Shown here piece by piece: positions 9,494 through 20,849 of a DNA stretch of 64,000 nucleotides. Below the pieces are notes generated by a model. That model worked only from the letters and a program-made list of their open reading frames with translations, was not told the DNA's origin and searched no databases. This DNA comes from Tachypleus tridentatus (lineage: Eukaryota > Arthropoda > Merostomata > Xiphosura > Limulidae): NCBI RefSeq assembly GCF_004210375.1, contig NC_134828.1:26032400-26096399 (forward strand), written 5' to 3'. The translations under genes were made by a program, and so were the position numbers. Numbering within the stretch: position 1 is the first letter of the stretch; every line of letters begins with the position of its first letter.

Positions 9494-12400
9494 GTGAATT
9501 GTAACTCTTTTAGGTCTAAGGCTCAATGTTTATACTCGAGTGTAACCAATATCAACCCGCTTGGAGAGTTTCATTTTCAATTGTTACAGTAATTAGAAAG
9601 AGATTGTAACATGAATTGAGAAAGAATTTAACAAATTCGTTACCGCCCTGTTATACTCTGGATATATTTTTCTCAGTTTTTCAGACTGGTTTAAGAATGA
9701 TGAAAAAAAGTTCTATATTTGAACTTTTTAAAAAGAAAGAGACTGAATTTGGTTCATAGTTTTTAAATTTTAACGCTAATTGAATCCTTCTGCAACTACT
9801 TGTAACTACTACAACACCAGTAGTTCTAGTTGTGGTTCCTCTAAATGTATATTGTTAGTTTTTATTACTAATATTGTCATTGTTAAGTAGAGTGAAAACT
9901 TAGTGTAGGTTATTTACGGATTCAAAATCTCAGTTTTGCAGAGAAATTAAGTTTAGATTACATTTATTCAATTACACTTTTGTGCTGACTTACAAATTTC
10001 AGACCAACAAATCCTTGGAATAATAGAGTGCTAGATAAATAAATTTTTGGACTATAGAACAGTTTCCACGTAAGTTGGGTTATTCCAAATCATTTCTATA
10101 ATAGTGGTACTGACACCCTTTAAATTTTTAAAATAGTATTCAAGCAACATTCTCAAAGATTTGAATTTAACTTTGTTTATACCTATGTGAATTGTTTATT
10201 TATATATTGCAGCGTTAGTTTTAAAGCAACTTGGTTTTGGAATTATTTATGGCTATACAATACTGAATATTACTGAAAACAGCTATAATTTTTTTTAATA
10301 ATTAATACATTTAATAATACATATACACACTGTTGGTTATGGTAAGCTTTGTGAAAATATACATTATAATATGTGATACTGTTAGATTTACTAGTGTATA
10401 ACATTGTTATTTGTATGTAATTTGGTCAACTGTAGTAATATTTATGGAGGTTTGGTTGATGAAGTATTTTTGTATGCTGTTTCCTTTTTCACTAGAAAGA
10501 AAAAGAAGAAATCCAAAACGACCAAGACTGGTAAGTTTTTATTTTTTTTATAACACATTGCATTTGTTTGTTTATTTTTGAAACTTCAAATTTAATAATG
10601 AAACTATACTATACAATAATTTATCATGTGATAGTTAAAATTGGACTTTACACAAAGAATGTATACTTAATGGGTATGTATTATGATAAATATATATATT
10701 GGTTGATTGATTGAAATTGTTAGGTTATTTACAAATGTAGGATTGTATTTTATAAGTAGGTAGCATACTTAACTAATAGAAATTACTACTACTAATACTC
10801 CAAAAATTGTGATTAGATTTATCAGTATTGAATCCCCCCCAAAAAAAAACAGTGTAGAATATTTTGTGAGTAAAACTCATTCATTGTTAAAGGTAAGATT
10901 ATGGATGGAGTTGATTATGAAAATAATAACTTGTTTATGTACTGAGCATAAAAAGTTGTACATTATGAATTTCATGTCTATAGTTTTAGAAACTTCATTT
11001 TATTGCTGTTTGTTTCTTTTTATCATTTAGTAGCAATTATACAAATTAGAAAATATTGACGATTCCAAAATAAATGTCACTTTGATTGTTAATAACCAAA
11101 ATACAGACTGTTATTGTAACTTTGGAAAATACTTTTGATTAAAACTTTGGAGTTTTGTAATTTGATTTTACCCAAAAGTTGTAAAACCTTGTAAGTTTAA
11201 ATGTTTTTGAAAAATGCAAATTATAAAATATATATTTTATATTTACAAAATAAACTACTGAGTAAAATAACTGTACAGGTTATTAATCTGGAATAAATGT
11301 TTATTGTAGGAACATCTTCACACAGTAGATGAGATTAAGATGTGGTTGCCATATATAAAACGGGATATTGACATATGTCTGAAACAAAGTCAGGTATGTA
11401 TTTTATCATATGTCTGAAACAAAGTCAGGTATGTATTTTATCATATGTCTGAAACAAAGTCAGGTATGTATTTTATCATATGTCTGAAACAAAGTCAGGT
11501 ATGTATTTTATCATATGTATAAAGCAGTCAGGTATGTACTTTATCATATGTCTAAAACAAAGTCAGGTATGTAATCCTCTATCTGGTACAAAGCCCATTA
11601 TGTGTGTTTTTTTATTGAATGTAAGGTATGTGTTTTATTGTTTTTCAGAAAATTGCATGAGGTGTGTATTTTGTCTGAAACAAAGTCAGGGACAAGTTCA
11701 TGTTCTTCTGTGATCAGGTTGAACATAAATTGCATAATAACATATCAGTTGAATGAACTATGTTGGTGGAAAGAAGTCCTGTGGTAGCTAATACATAAAA
11801 TACAAAATATGGTTGAAAATATTCAAAGACAAAATATGTGTGTTGTTAACATTTTGGTCGAATAATCCATTTATTTCTTCCATAACAACTATAGTTCCTC
11901 TTCTGTTTAATATGCAATCTTTACAAATTATCTTAAAATCACAAAACTACAAGTGATTAAGATTTGTGTGTTTTAAAATCACTGAGTTTTGATGAGAAAA
12001 AAATATTAAACTTCTATGTTGAATATCATTGTCTTCTAACTCACTTATCAGTATTTATGTTAAAACAACCAAAAACACCAATTAAGTTTCATGTAATTCT
12101 TAACAATGTAGCTTCTGGTATTTTCTATCTGTTAAGATAATAACAGAATTAATTTTGTTGGTATATTATGTGTGACTCTTTCAAAGTTCCTTGTATATTT
12201 TAAGGAATTCTGTCTCTCTCAGGTTTTTATTTTTTGTGTAGGTGATATGCTATCCTGAAAGTAGAGTACACCAGTATCAGGATAAGGTTGTGAAACTGGA
12301 AAGAGAATATAAAGCATTTGTAAGAAAAATTAAACAACTTGACCCAGGACTTACAACAACACCTTGGACTGTGCGTGGATATCAAGGCAAAGCAGAATGT

Positions 12401-15400
12401 GAAGAAACTGGTGAGTTTGTAAGAAGTGCTGACAATAGACTATAAAAGTAATTATTTAATTGAGAAAACTTGTAACTAATAAAGTGTTGATGGAACATTT
12501 ATACACACTTATGTGAATGCTTTTATTTTTTTATGTCACAAAATATTTTTTATGAAAAACAAGTGTTAAAAGGGGACAAAACATGTATATCTTATTTATA
12601 TGTAGAACAAAGAATTGTGAAACATCTACGTGGAAAATCCAAGTCCTTGTACTTGAAAGAACTGCACATAGAATTTCACAGATCATCAGAACAATGATGT
12701 GTTGAATGATTTTGTTTTGCTAAATATATTTTGCTATCAGCATTAATAATATTATTTAAACTCAATATGTTCTTTGTTATAAGCCAGTGAGAATAATCAA
12801 AGCACGTTAGTGTTGTTATTGTTTAATAACTGTTATCACAGTTATTGAAATATTTCCACCTTGTCAGCAAAGCTGAAAGTGTCTATTGTTTGTGTCTTTC
12901 TTTAAGTTACTGCCCTGTGTAAAATGTCTACGTGAAGTAATATACAGAAGACATTAAACTAACAAAGGTCAGTTGGAAAAGAAAAAGGTGTCTTTTAAGT
13001 AGCATGAAACAAACTTATTTTGTTGTTGTTGTTGTTGTTGTTGTTGCAGGGAGTGTGTAAGGAGAAACTAGGCGTACTATAAGTTGCTTCTGTTATGTAT
13101 TGTGGAGATATGTTAAGAGTTGACTAAACACACTATGGTACCTCTGGTACACATAGGTAAAAAAATAAACAAATAGATTTTCCTTTATTCCTATTCAGTT
13201 GGTATTATAAACACTTAACATGTAAAACTAAACACTGAGCTGTTGTTTATTAACACATTATAGAATATCATGATTATTCTCTTCTTTTAAAGATTTAAAT
13301 AGGTTTCTGTGCTCCATTCATTGTAAAGCTAAAACCAATAACACATGACAAGCATGGTGTGGAATGGTTGTATCTTTTTGTAGTTGTTGACAGTTTTTTT
13401 ATGACTAAGATAAAATAACATTTTGGAGGTAAGAGGGCTTGAACCAAGAACGTCACTAAATGTATATCTACAGGTGTATTGGGTAATGCTGTATTTACAC
13501 ACTTGTGCTAATTATATTTAGTATTTCTTCTTGTACATGGTAGAAGCATCACTCTGAGTGTTCCTACAATACCTGAGCTGGTTAGTAAAACAAAGTTTGT
13601 TCATCATGTCTTTATGTATTGTGGAGTGAAAAAAATTAAACATATATTAAGTTTTTTTTTATTCTGAAGTAAACTGAAAGTACATGCAGAAAACTGATGA
13701 ATTTTCTGATAAAGACAATCAAAGACAGTTTAAAATCACCAAATCCATAACCTGATATAAAAAAAAATATATACTATTCTTAACCCAATGCAGAAAATGT
13801 AACTTTCAGCATGTAGGATAAACTAGAAAAGCCACAGGGAAGCAGTTTAATAACCACAAGTCTTCAATCAAAATGAACAAAGGACTTCTGGTCACAAAAC
13901 ACTTTAACATACTTGACCACTCTCTTGAAGACAGTAAACTGAGAAATATAGATACAAAATTTGCATCAAACAGAAATCTGAAAATAAAAGAAACTCACTA
14001 GATGGGGCTGTTAAATATTCTAATGCTGAATGACATCAATCTCGAATCATTGACCCTTCTATGCCTCAGAAAAAACTCCAGAACCAAATTGGCAACTAAA
14101 TATATTTTGTTATCATTTATGTTATTTATTAATGTTTTTATACTGATATTTTCAGTAGATATCATTAACCTTTCTATGCCTCGGAAAAACTCCAGAACCG
14201 AATTGGTAGCTAAATATAGTTTGTTATTATTTATGTTATTTATTAATGTTTTTATACTGATATTTTCAGTAGATTGCTGTACATTATTATTCTCTCTAAT
14301 TCCTATACCATGTTTTATATATATATTGTATTTTTTCTTCTGTGAAAATTGTTTTTAACATCTTTTTAACTATTATCACTCTTGCATCTTTCATATCCAA
14401 TTATAATGGGCTAGTCTCCAAGGTCAACTCATCTGGAATGACTGGCTTACATGATCTTGACATCTGTACCTGTATATTATATTGCACCCACTAATCATCA
14501 CCCTTTATTTTCCTGAAGAACTGTTTAAAAGCTCTCAGGTTTAGGTTTTTTTTTCTGAAATTCATTGAACCTTTATTCTAAGTCATGTACAATTAGTAAT
14601 CTCTCACACCTTCACATTTATTTTACTGTTTGAAGTACATGGGATATTTTAGTAAAAGTTAACCCTTTTAAAAAATTTCTTCACTTTAAAATTCTCTGTA
14701 AAATACCCATTTTATTGTGTTAAATGAGATTTCTTCAAGTTTCGTAGAGCTAGATGTGTATGTTTGACGGAAAAGGAAAACTTTGTTTTTGAACTTGCAT
14801 GTTGAGTAGCAACAGCATGTAGATATTGAACATGTGAACAAACCTATTGAGAATATTTCCCTCTTCCTTTTGTCAAGTTATTCTTTTTAATGTGCTTGAA
14901 ATGACATTCCCTTCTTTCAAACAGCTTTTAAAGAAATGTATGTTCCAGTCATGTCACTTAAACTATGAAGAAACGGTGATTATCAGTATGATAGACAAGT
15001 GTTTGCTTCTCTGAATCTATATAATAATACAAAAACATCAAATTTAATAAAGTTTTAGTCCTGTAGTCCAAGTTGTGAATAAAACCAAGATGGTTAAAAG
15101 AAATCAGTGATGTAAGTTGTGTATAAATCAGAAACAGAAGTAATTCTAACTGGCTTGTAGTTTCTAGATCAACTCGTGTCTCACACATTTAGAATGCTTT
15201 AGAATGATGTGTTTTACTTAGTCGCAACAGCAGATAGTCTTGACTAATTGGTAACTATCTTAATGAAATACACTGACTAACCTTTTATTGAAGTTTTACT
15301 TTCTTACCTCAAGTAAGTCATTCATTACCTAGTGTAATTATTCTATTATTTTTCTAGGGAGAAAATGTGAAGAAGACATCCAGATAGCTAACAAAGAATT

Positions 15401-16100
15401 TGTTCCTATAAAAACACCTCTTCTGGATACTCTTCCATCCAGTGAACCTGAACCTCCTCTTTCTTGTGTAAATCCTTATTTTCTAGACAAACCCTTAGAA
15501 TTTAGTAAAACACAGAGTTATTCTAAAAAATATATAGGCCATAGTAATAAACCAGTTGAGTTCAGTTATTTGTCAGAAAATCACAAAAGAGATAAGGACT
15601 ATATAGACAAACCAACAGAATTCAGTCCTTTACCAGAAAATCCCGGAAAAGACAACCCAACAAAATTCAATCCCTCATCTAAAAATCCAAGAAGAGACAA
15701 GGACTATATAGAAAAAACAATAGAATTCAATTCCTCACTAGAAAATCCCAGAAGAGAGAAACTAACAGAATTCAGCCCCTCATCTGAAATTCCAAGAAGA
15801 GACAAAGACTATATGGATAAACTAACAGATTTCAGTCCCTCACTAGAAAATCCAAGAATATACAAGGACTATGTAAACAAACCAACAAAATTCAGTCTTT
15901 CACCTGAAAACCTCAGAAGAGACAAGAACTGTATAGAAAAGCAATTAGAATTCAGTCCCTCATCAGAAGAGTATCGAAGAGACGAGAACTGTGTAGACAA
16001 ACAAATTGCACTTAAGCCAGCAACAGTAGCATATATTAATGGCAAAAGTAAAAATATTCTTGGCCTCAGTTACAGTTCATCCGAAGACGATGATGCATGA
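9427..16100 (+). CDS. Isy1-like-start nuclear protein with repeat-rich tail (5 exons)
   Basis: Five exons join in frame (9427-9493, 10496-10530, 11310-11393, 12242-12410, 15358-16100) to a 365-residue protein with the stop at 16098. It begins MARNEEKHFARLNRLLLERE, then a basic RKRRNPKRPR stretch, TVDEIKMWLPYIKRDID, CYPE, a charged helical LEREYKAFVRKIKQLDPG, and TPWT. The MARN-EK start, the (E/D)..KW.P.I block and the following coiled segment resemble the N-terminal layout of Isy1-type splicing factors. The rest does not match Isy1, so this may be a related conserved protein. I do not recognise a specific name. The last exon carries about eight copies of a 17-22-residue repeat and the protein ends SYSSSEDDDA. 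Basic and acidic low-complexity content suggests a nuclear protein; its function is unknown. Confidence 0.75.
10496..10530 (+). CDS. Isy1-like gene exon 2 (35-nt microexon)
   Basis: The acceptor TTTTTCACTAG is followed by 35 nt ending at donor GTAAGTTTT. It encodes ERKRRNPKRPRL (first residue split), a basic stretch that could serve as a nuclear localisation signal. Both splice sites are strong and the frame connects exon 1 to exon 3. Confidence 0.7.
11310..11393 (+). CDS. Isy1-like gene exon 3
   Basis: Acceptor TTATTGTAG, 28 codons, donor CAG|GTATGT at 11394. It encodes EHLHTVDEIKMWLPYIKRDI followed by DICLKQSQ. The last 22 bases of the exon and its donor are the first unit of a 35-bp tandem repeat that continues into the intron. 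Confidence 0.8.
11372..11692 (+). repeat. 35-bp tandem repeat duplicating an exon end and its splice donor
   Basis: The unit runs CATATGTCTGAAACAAAGTC then AGGTATGTATTTTAT. Copies start at 11372, 11407, 11442, 11477, 11512 and 11545, the first four identical; a degenerate piece recurs near 11672. The first copy covers the end of exon 3. Each full copy carries another CAG|GTATGT donor (11394, 11429, 11464, 11499, 11532, 11567). Reading through the first donor meets a TGA in the second unit, so only the first donor keeps the frame. Confidence 0.9.
12242..12410 (+). CDS. Isy1-like gene exon 4
   Basis: Acceptor TTTTTGTGTAG, 56 codons plus one base, donor GTGAGTTT at 12411. It encodes VICYPESRVHQYQDK, then the charged helix KLEREYKAFVRKIKQLD and PGLTTTPWTVRGYQ. 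It connects in phase 0 from exon 3 and in phase 1 to exon 5. This is the most conserved-looking part of the protein. Confidence 0.8.
13021..13046 (+). repeat. (TTG)n microsatellite
   Basis: About nine uninterrupted TTG/GTT triplets followed by GCAGG. It lies in an intron and is not coding. Confidence 0.9.
14046..14275 (+). repeat. 115-bp tandem duplication
   Basis: Two adjacent copies (14046-14160 and 14161-14275), each running ATCATT..CC, TTCTATGCCTC, AACTCCAGAACC, then TTATTAATGTTTTTATACTG and ATATTTTCAGTAGAT. There are only a few differences between copies. The open frame 14002-14358 exists because of this duplication and is probably not a gene. Confidence 0.85.
15358..16100 (+). CDS. Isy1-like gene exon 5 (last exon, internal peptide repeats)
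   Basis: Acceptor TTATTTTTCTAG, then 743 nt to the TGA at 16098-16100. After an EFVPIKTPLLDTLPSS segment, the exon encodes about eight imperfect repeats of the form (N/I)PRRDKDYIDKPTEFSPSSE (roughly 15480-16010). A tail follows, ending KNILGLSYSSSEDDDA. The repeats are rich in Lys, Asp, Glu, Pro and Ser, unlikely to fold as a globular domain, and vary in length, as expected from tandem duplication within a coding exon. The frame is open throughout, suggesting selection on the reading frame. Confidence 0.75.
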
Positions 16101-16373
16101 TAGATGTAATTTTAACAAATCATAAAAATACACAAGTTTATCTGATAAAGAAATGTGCAGTGAGTCAGTTCAGTTAACTTCGTGTGGTCACTTAAACAAG
16201 TAGTCATTTTAAGACACATTCAATTACTGCTGTTGTGAGAAGTGTGTACTAATACTGGCTTCAGTAGTGAACACCATATCTTAGCATTAAAAGCACCAAT
16301 AGAAATTGTTAAGTATTTGCCATTCTATTTTAAAATGCACGCATATTGTTAATGGTGGTAACATAGTCTAGAA

Positions 16374-16379
16374 AATAAA
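16374..16379 (+). terminator. Possible poly(A) signal of the Isy1-like gene
   Basis: AATAAA lies about 275 bases after the stop codon at 16100, giving a 3'UTR of ordinary length. It is the first canonical hexamer downstream. Confidence 0.45.
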
Positions 16380-18090
16380 GAAACAAAGTGATTTAAAAAA
16401 TCAATAACTTATCACAGATTTTTGTTTATTTGAGTTCCTTAAATGTCCTTATATTTAAATCATACAAACTTAATTTATGTGTTATCTGTATGTGTGTGTA
16501 AACATTACTTTAAGGTACATATTTATAGGATATTATGATTTTCTGTGTCTGTCTGACTGTCTCATTTCTGTTTCACTTAGCAAATAGGATTGTGAGAAAG
16601 TTAATTGTTGGTCTTCAAAGTGGTTATTATTATTTTGTTGTTGTTTAAAGCTAGTATTTCAGGTTGAAAGAGCAGGTACAATAGGAAATTCCCTTATTTA
16701 CGTCTGGCAAGTAAGAGATAGTGACTCAAAATGGCTTACTGTCATCGATTTTTTTATTAACCAGGCTGTAAATATGTTTTTTACAAAGTGGTTCTTGCAA
16801 AGTTTCCTCTATAAGTTGTGAAATATTTGATACAAATGGATCACTTTATTTCTTTTACATAATTTTTGAAAGCTGCTTTTGTATCAAATTGCTTATATTA
16901 ATTAGATATATTGCTGTTTACAACAGGGTCCCTAATAATACGCCAAACACAAAAACAAAGAAAATGTAAAACATACCCTGAATATTACAAGTTGCCTTAT
17001 CTATAGAATGAGTGATTTCACCAATTTGATTTGTTTTAATAGACAAAAACATAAAATTACTCAATACAATTCAGTTGTTGACTGTTACAGATACAAATTT
17101 CATGTTACATTAATAATTTGATTCATTCTAAAGGATACGACTGAAAACTTATTGATTTCTTCATTCTTTCACTAGTTTCCCATTTGAGTACATTGTTATT
17201 TCAGAATCTTTGTAACAGGTTTTAGTCTGGAAATGTTATCGAGAGTATGTAGTTACTTCAGTTCACTTGTGGTTCAGTTGTATTCCTGTATTAGGTACAG
17301 GTGTTTTGATCGTTAAACATGATTTTTATGTAACAGTAAATCATTGCAGATTTAAACTCAATTCAGAACATAATTTGTCTTTGACACGATGTTCGTTGCC
17401 AGTAGATGTTTAACAAATTGTTAAATCTGTAATGTTACAATATTTGTTATATTAGATGTAACAACTTAGACAAGCTTATTAAATGTAACAACTCAGACAA
17501 GCTTTTTAAATGTAACAACTCAGCCAAGCTTACTGAATGTTACAACTCAGACAAGTTTTTTAAATTAACAACTCAGCTGAGCTCCCTCTCTAAACTCTAT
17601 GCAGAAATCCTGTTTGTACCTAGTATTGTATTTTATATGCAAATACTGCTATCACTTAACAAATCAGAAAATTTAAAAGGAGGCATTTCACATTCCATTC
17701 TGAACAAAGTTTTAAAATGTTGAAATAACATAAACAAGATACAGTTATTTGTTGTGTAAATAAAAGATTGATTAAAACTTTGGGTTGCACAGCCACATTC
17801 AGCTTTTCTTCACACCTATTCCATACACATGAAATAAGAAAAAAATACTTCAGAATGTTTAAGAGATCATATACAAAAACAAACGTATCTATTATATATA
17901 TACAGTATTAATAACAGTTTATCTTTTCATAACTGGTATATAATAATCTACTCTCATACATTCTTTTCATGTTCGTAAATACTCGGGTAGTTAGTGTGCA
18001 TATAACTGTCATCTTTCAGGTAAATTGTATGTGTGATTATCTTAAACCCAACATTAATGTTTTAGCTCAGGCCATAATTACACACTACAA
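16380..18090. other. Intergenic region with one small minisatellite
   Basis: AT-rich intergenic DNA after the Isy1-like gene. Apart from the 27-bp repeat at 17456-17580, no element or gene is recognised. Confidence 0.4.
17456..17580 (+). repeat. 27-bp tandem repeat, about 4.5 copies
   Basis: The unit is close to ATGTAACAACTCAGACAAGC plus TTTTTAA. Four and a half copies occur with scattered changes (CTTAGAC, CAGCCAAG, GTTACAAC). Several copies keep an AAGCTT hexamer. Confidence 0.85.
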
Positions 18091-18091
18091 C

Positions 18092-18122
18092 AGACCCAGC
18101 ATGGCCAGGGGGTTAGGGTAAT
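18092..18122 (+). mobile_element. SINE head fragment
   Basis: GACCCAGCATGGCCAGGGGG followed by TTAGG matches the first bases of the tRNA-like head of the SINE at 18761. Only the head is present. Confidence 0.5.
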
Positions 18123-18487
18123 CAAAAAAGACAAATTGGACAAGAACAATAGCCCAGAAGAAGGTCAAAGAGATTATGAGTTTTATAATGAAATGAAACA
18201 ACAAAGACCATTATATTGTTAACTGAGGGAAATCCATTACTATTATTAAAAAAAACTGAAAAATATATGCATGGACTTATCATCAGCTTCAGTTAATAGA
18301 ACTTTCCCATCTGGCACTTCCTCTCTATGAAGATGTTCAATTTGAAATAGAACACCAGCCACAACAGTTTAGTCCTGGATTGAAAAGAGAAAACGTAGTG
18401 ATTCAGGAAACGAACCAACTTGGTTTAAGTGTATAAAGAGGGAGTAAACAATAGCAGTTATAAGTTCAATGAGAAACAAATTAATTT

Positions 18488-18700
18488 GGTTTGGTTTGTT
18501 TTGAATTTCACATAAACCAACACGAAGGCCATCTGCTCTTGCCGTCCCTAATTCAAACAACTCTTGGGCTACTCTTTTATTAACAAATAGTGGGATTGAC
18601 CATTACTTAATAACATCCACACTACTAAAAGGTTAGCATGTTTGGTGGTAGAGGGATTTGAATCTGCTACCCTCAGATTGCAAGTCAAACACCCAAAAAG
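18488..18700 (-). mobile_element. Degenerate tRNA-derived SINE, minus orientation
   Basis: The same body as the other copies in reverse order: TTTGTTTTGAATTTCACATA, GGCCATCTGCTCTTGCCGTC, GGGCTACTCTTTTATTAACA, then a head with CTACCCTCAGATTGCAAGTC. It lacks the middle part and is more diverged than the copy at 6562. Confidence 0.7.
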
Positions 18701-18760
18701 TGTAATGACATCTGTACTTTGAGGTTATTTAATTGGAACTATGTTTTCACATCTGCATAA

Positions 18761-19013
18761 GGCCCAGCATGGCCAGGTGGATAAGGCACTCGACTCGTAA
18801 TCTGAGGGTCGAGGGTTTTGAATCCCCGTCACATCAAACATGCTCGCCATATCAGCCGTAGGGGCGTTATAATGTAACGGTCAATCCCATTATTCGTTAG
18901 TAAAAGAATTGGCAGGGGGTGATAACTAGCTGCTTTTCCTCTAGTCTTGCACTACTAAATTGGGGACGGCTAGCGCAGATAGTCTTCGAGTATCTGCGCG
19001 AAATTCAAAACAA
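18761..19013 (+). mobile_element. tRNA-derived SINE, plus orientation, with 12-bp TSD
   Basis: Head GGCCCAGCATGGCCAGGTGG, an anticodon-like arm (CTCGACTCGTAATCTGAGGG), a B-box-like GGTTTTGAATCCC, then the common body and AAATTCAAAACAAAC tail. The direct repeat ACATCTGCATAA at 18749-18760 and 19014-19025 marks the insertion. Confidence 0.85.
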
Positions 19014-19284
19014 ACATCTGCATAAAACTGTAAATGTTTGAAACAGTAATTAAAAATATACTTTAATTACTGCATTGAAAATTAATTTCATATTTCTAAC
19101 TCATTAAAATATTTGAAATGTGTTCACACGTATTGTTGTGGTGAGAATCTTAGTGAGGAAGCACTCTTGTGATTTATGTAAGTATCTATACCACATTCCT
19201 TCATCAGTACACAAATGGTCAAAATGCATCCAAAACTGCCCTTTTCATATCCAAATTGTTCTTCAACGGCATGTCTGTGGACTC

Positions 19285-19370
19285 ACACCGCAAGAAACCG
19301 GGTTTTGGTATCCGTGACTGGCAGAGCACAGATAGCCCATTGTGTAACTTTGTGCCTTATTTCCAACAGT
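19285..19370 (+). mobile_element. Fragment of a second tRNA-like SINE family
   Basis: AAGAAACCGGGTTTTGGTAT, then GGCAGAGCACAGATAGCCCA and TTGTGTAACTTTGTGCC correspond to the 3' half of the element fragment at 8996-9090. The 5' half is missing or too diverged. Confidence 0.5.
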
Positions 19371-19567
19371 CAATCAATTAATCACAGCCAAATATTTCAA
19401 TCTTCTGAATCGTCCCTTGAGGAATGTAAAAATTTTATTTATTTACGTGTCCAAGGGGTAACTTTGGTTGTGTGGACTCTACAATTTATTGTCTGTTAGT
19501 GAGCATGCGCAAAACACAGCGTGTGATCAGTCGTCCATCTTTCGCCTCTGTGAAGAGGACAGTGGCA

Positions 19568-19630
19568 GTTTGTTTTTGTTTTGTTTTATATTTTGCGCAA
19601 AGCTACACGAAGGCTATCTGCGCTGACTGT
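19568..19630 (-). mobile_element. SINE 3'-end fragment, minus orientation
   Basis: A GTTTGTTTTTGTTTTG tail followed by GCGCAAAGCTACACGAAGGC and TATCTGCGCTGAC, the reverse complement of the 3' end of the common SINE. It is 5'-truncated, as expected for incomplete reverse transcription. Confidence 0.65.
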
Positions 19631-19837
19631 GACCGAAATGTCACTTCTGAACATTTCAGTATCTTGGGGAGTATGGATAGCGTAAAAATGCTACACACTA
19701 AGGAAGTTTGTGAATATACAAGATGTGTCCTGAATTATATGTTAATTAGCAGCTTCACATTTTGTTCCCGGGTTCGATTTCTGACCGTCGAAAATGTTAT
19801 GAAGCATTTAAATTAAAATGTATGAAGTTATATCTTT

Positions 19838-20070
19838 GGCCCGGCATGGCCCCAAGGGTTACGGGTTTGAATCCCAGTCACACCAAACATGTCCGCCCTT
19901 TCAGCGGTGGGGCGTTATAATGTTACTGTCCACTATTCGTTGGAGAGTAGACCAAGGGTTGGCGGTCGGTGGTGATGACTAACTGCCTTCCCTCTAGTCT
20001 TACACTGCTAAATTAGGGACGGCTAGCGCAGATAGCCCTCGTGTAGCTTTGCGCGAAATTCAAAACAAAC
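19838..20070 (+). mobile_element. tRNA-derived SINE, plus orientation, head deleted in part
   Basis: GGCCCGGCATGGCCCCAAGG, then a jump to GGTTTGAATCCCAGTCACAC (the anticodon-arm region is missing), followed by the usual body and an AAATTCAAAACAAAC tail. Confidence 0.8.
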
Positions 20071-20539
20071 CAATCTTTCCTTCTAACGTGTAAAAAAACA
20101 ACCAAAAAACACTCTATCTGTCTCTCTCTGATGTAGATAACACCTTCCTTCTGCATCCTATTCTTGACAAAATATTTCCATTTTAGGTGTAATTTGTCCA
20201 ACCTATCGTTAAGATGCACTTTATGAACCCCAACCCAATTGCTTCAATCAATCCTCTTTTACAAACTTACATGAGAACATGTGAAAATTAATATAACACA
20301 GCCATCCAAAACCTTTAGCTTCTTCCATGGTTTTAATTACTAAGAAATAATTTAAGATGTATTTGCATGGTTACTTGTAAATTAATATTAGTAAAAAAAA
20401 TTAATGTAAAATCTTGTCATAATACATTAGTCAGCATCCAGAAATTCAGAATTCTTAAGAACGTAGAACTACTATTCATTATTTATCTGGTATGTTGCTT
20501 CAAAGCTAGTTTTCCTTGTGTTGTATAATTAATTAAGTT

Positions 20540-20830
20540 GAGCTTGGCATGGTCTGGTGGTTAGGTTTGTTTGTTTTTGAATTTCGTGTAAAGCTACACG
20601 AGGGCTATCTGCACTAGCCGTCCCTAATTTAGCAGTGTAAGACTAGAGGGAAGGCAACCAGTCATCATAACCTATCGCCAACTCTTAGGCTACTCTTTTA
20701 CTAACGAATAGTGGGATTGTCCGTCACATTATAATGCTCCCACGGCTGAAAGGACGAGCATGCAGATCGCTGGTTTGAATCCCGTCACCTTAATTACTTG
20801 CCCTTTCACCTGGCATTACAACGTGACAAA
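20540..20830 (+). mobile_element. SINE interrupted by a second, inverted SINE
   Basis: A plus-oriented head (GCTTGGCATGGTCTGGTGG, 20542-20560) stops abruptly at 20563. From about 20763 the expected continuation of a plus-oriented head resumes (AGATCGCTGGTTTGAATCCC). Between them lies a minus-oriented SINE body (20564-20762). This is a nested insertion: the outer copy is older. Confidence 0.65.
20564..20762 (-). mobile_element. Inner SINE of the nested pair, minus orientation
   Basis: It starts with the reversed tail GTTTGTTTGTTTTTGAATTT and contains GCTACACGAGGGCTATCTGC and GCCGTCCCTAATTTAGCAGT. It ends near ACGGCTGAAAGGACGAGC without its tRNA head, so it is 5'-truncated. Confidence 0.7.
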
Positions 20831-20849
20831 AAATTAACTTTTACGTTAA

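Larger units (their letters stand above)
12411..15357 (+). other. Intron 4 of the Isy1-like gene
   Basis: About 2.9 kb with no exon recognised. It contains a (TTG)n microsatellite at 13021-13046 and a 115-bp tandem duplication at 14046-14275. Open frames inside it are parts of these repeats or unremarkable. Confidence 0.6.

Noticed and set aside
14002-14358. 118-residue open frame with hydrophobic repeats
   Set aside because: It spans a 115-bp tandem duplication within an intron of the Isy1-like gene; the repeat explains both the length and the internal similarity.
18761-18850. tRNA-like sequence that could be a real tRNA gene
   Set aside because: It is the head of a SINE with body, A-rich tail and target duplication; the arms are imperfect and the same head recurs in several copies.
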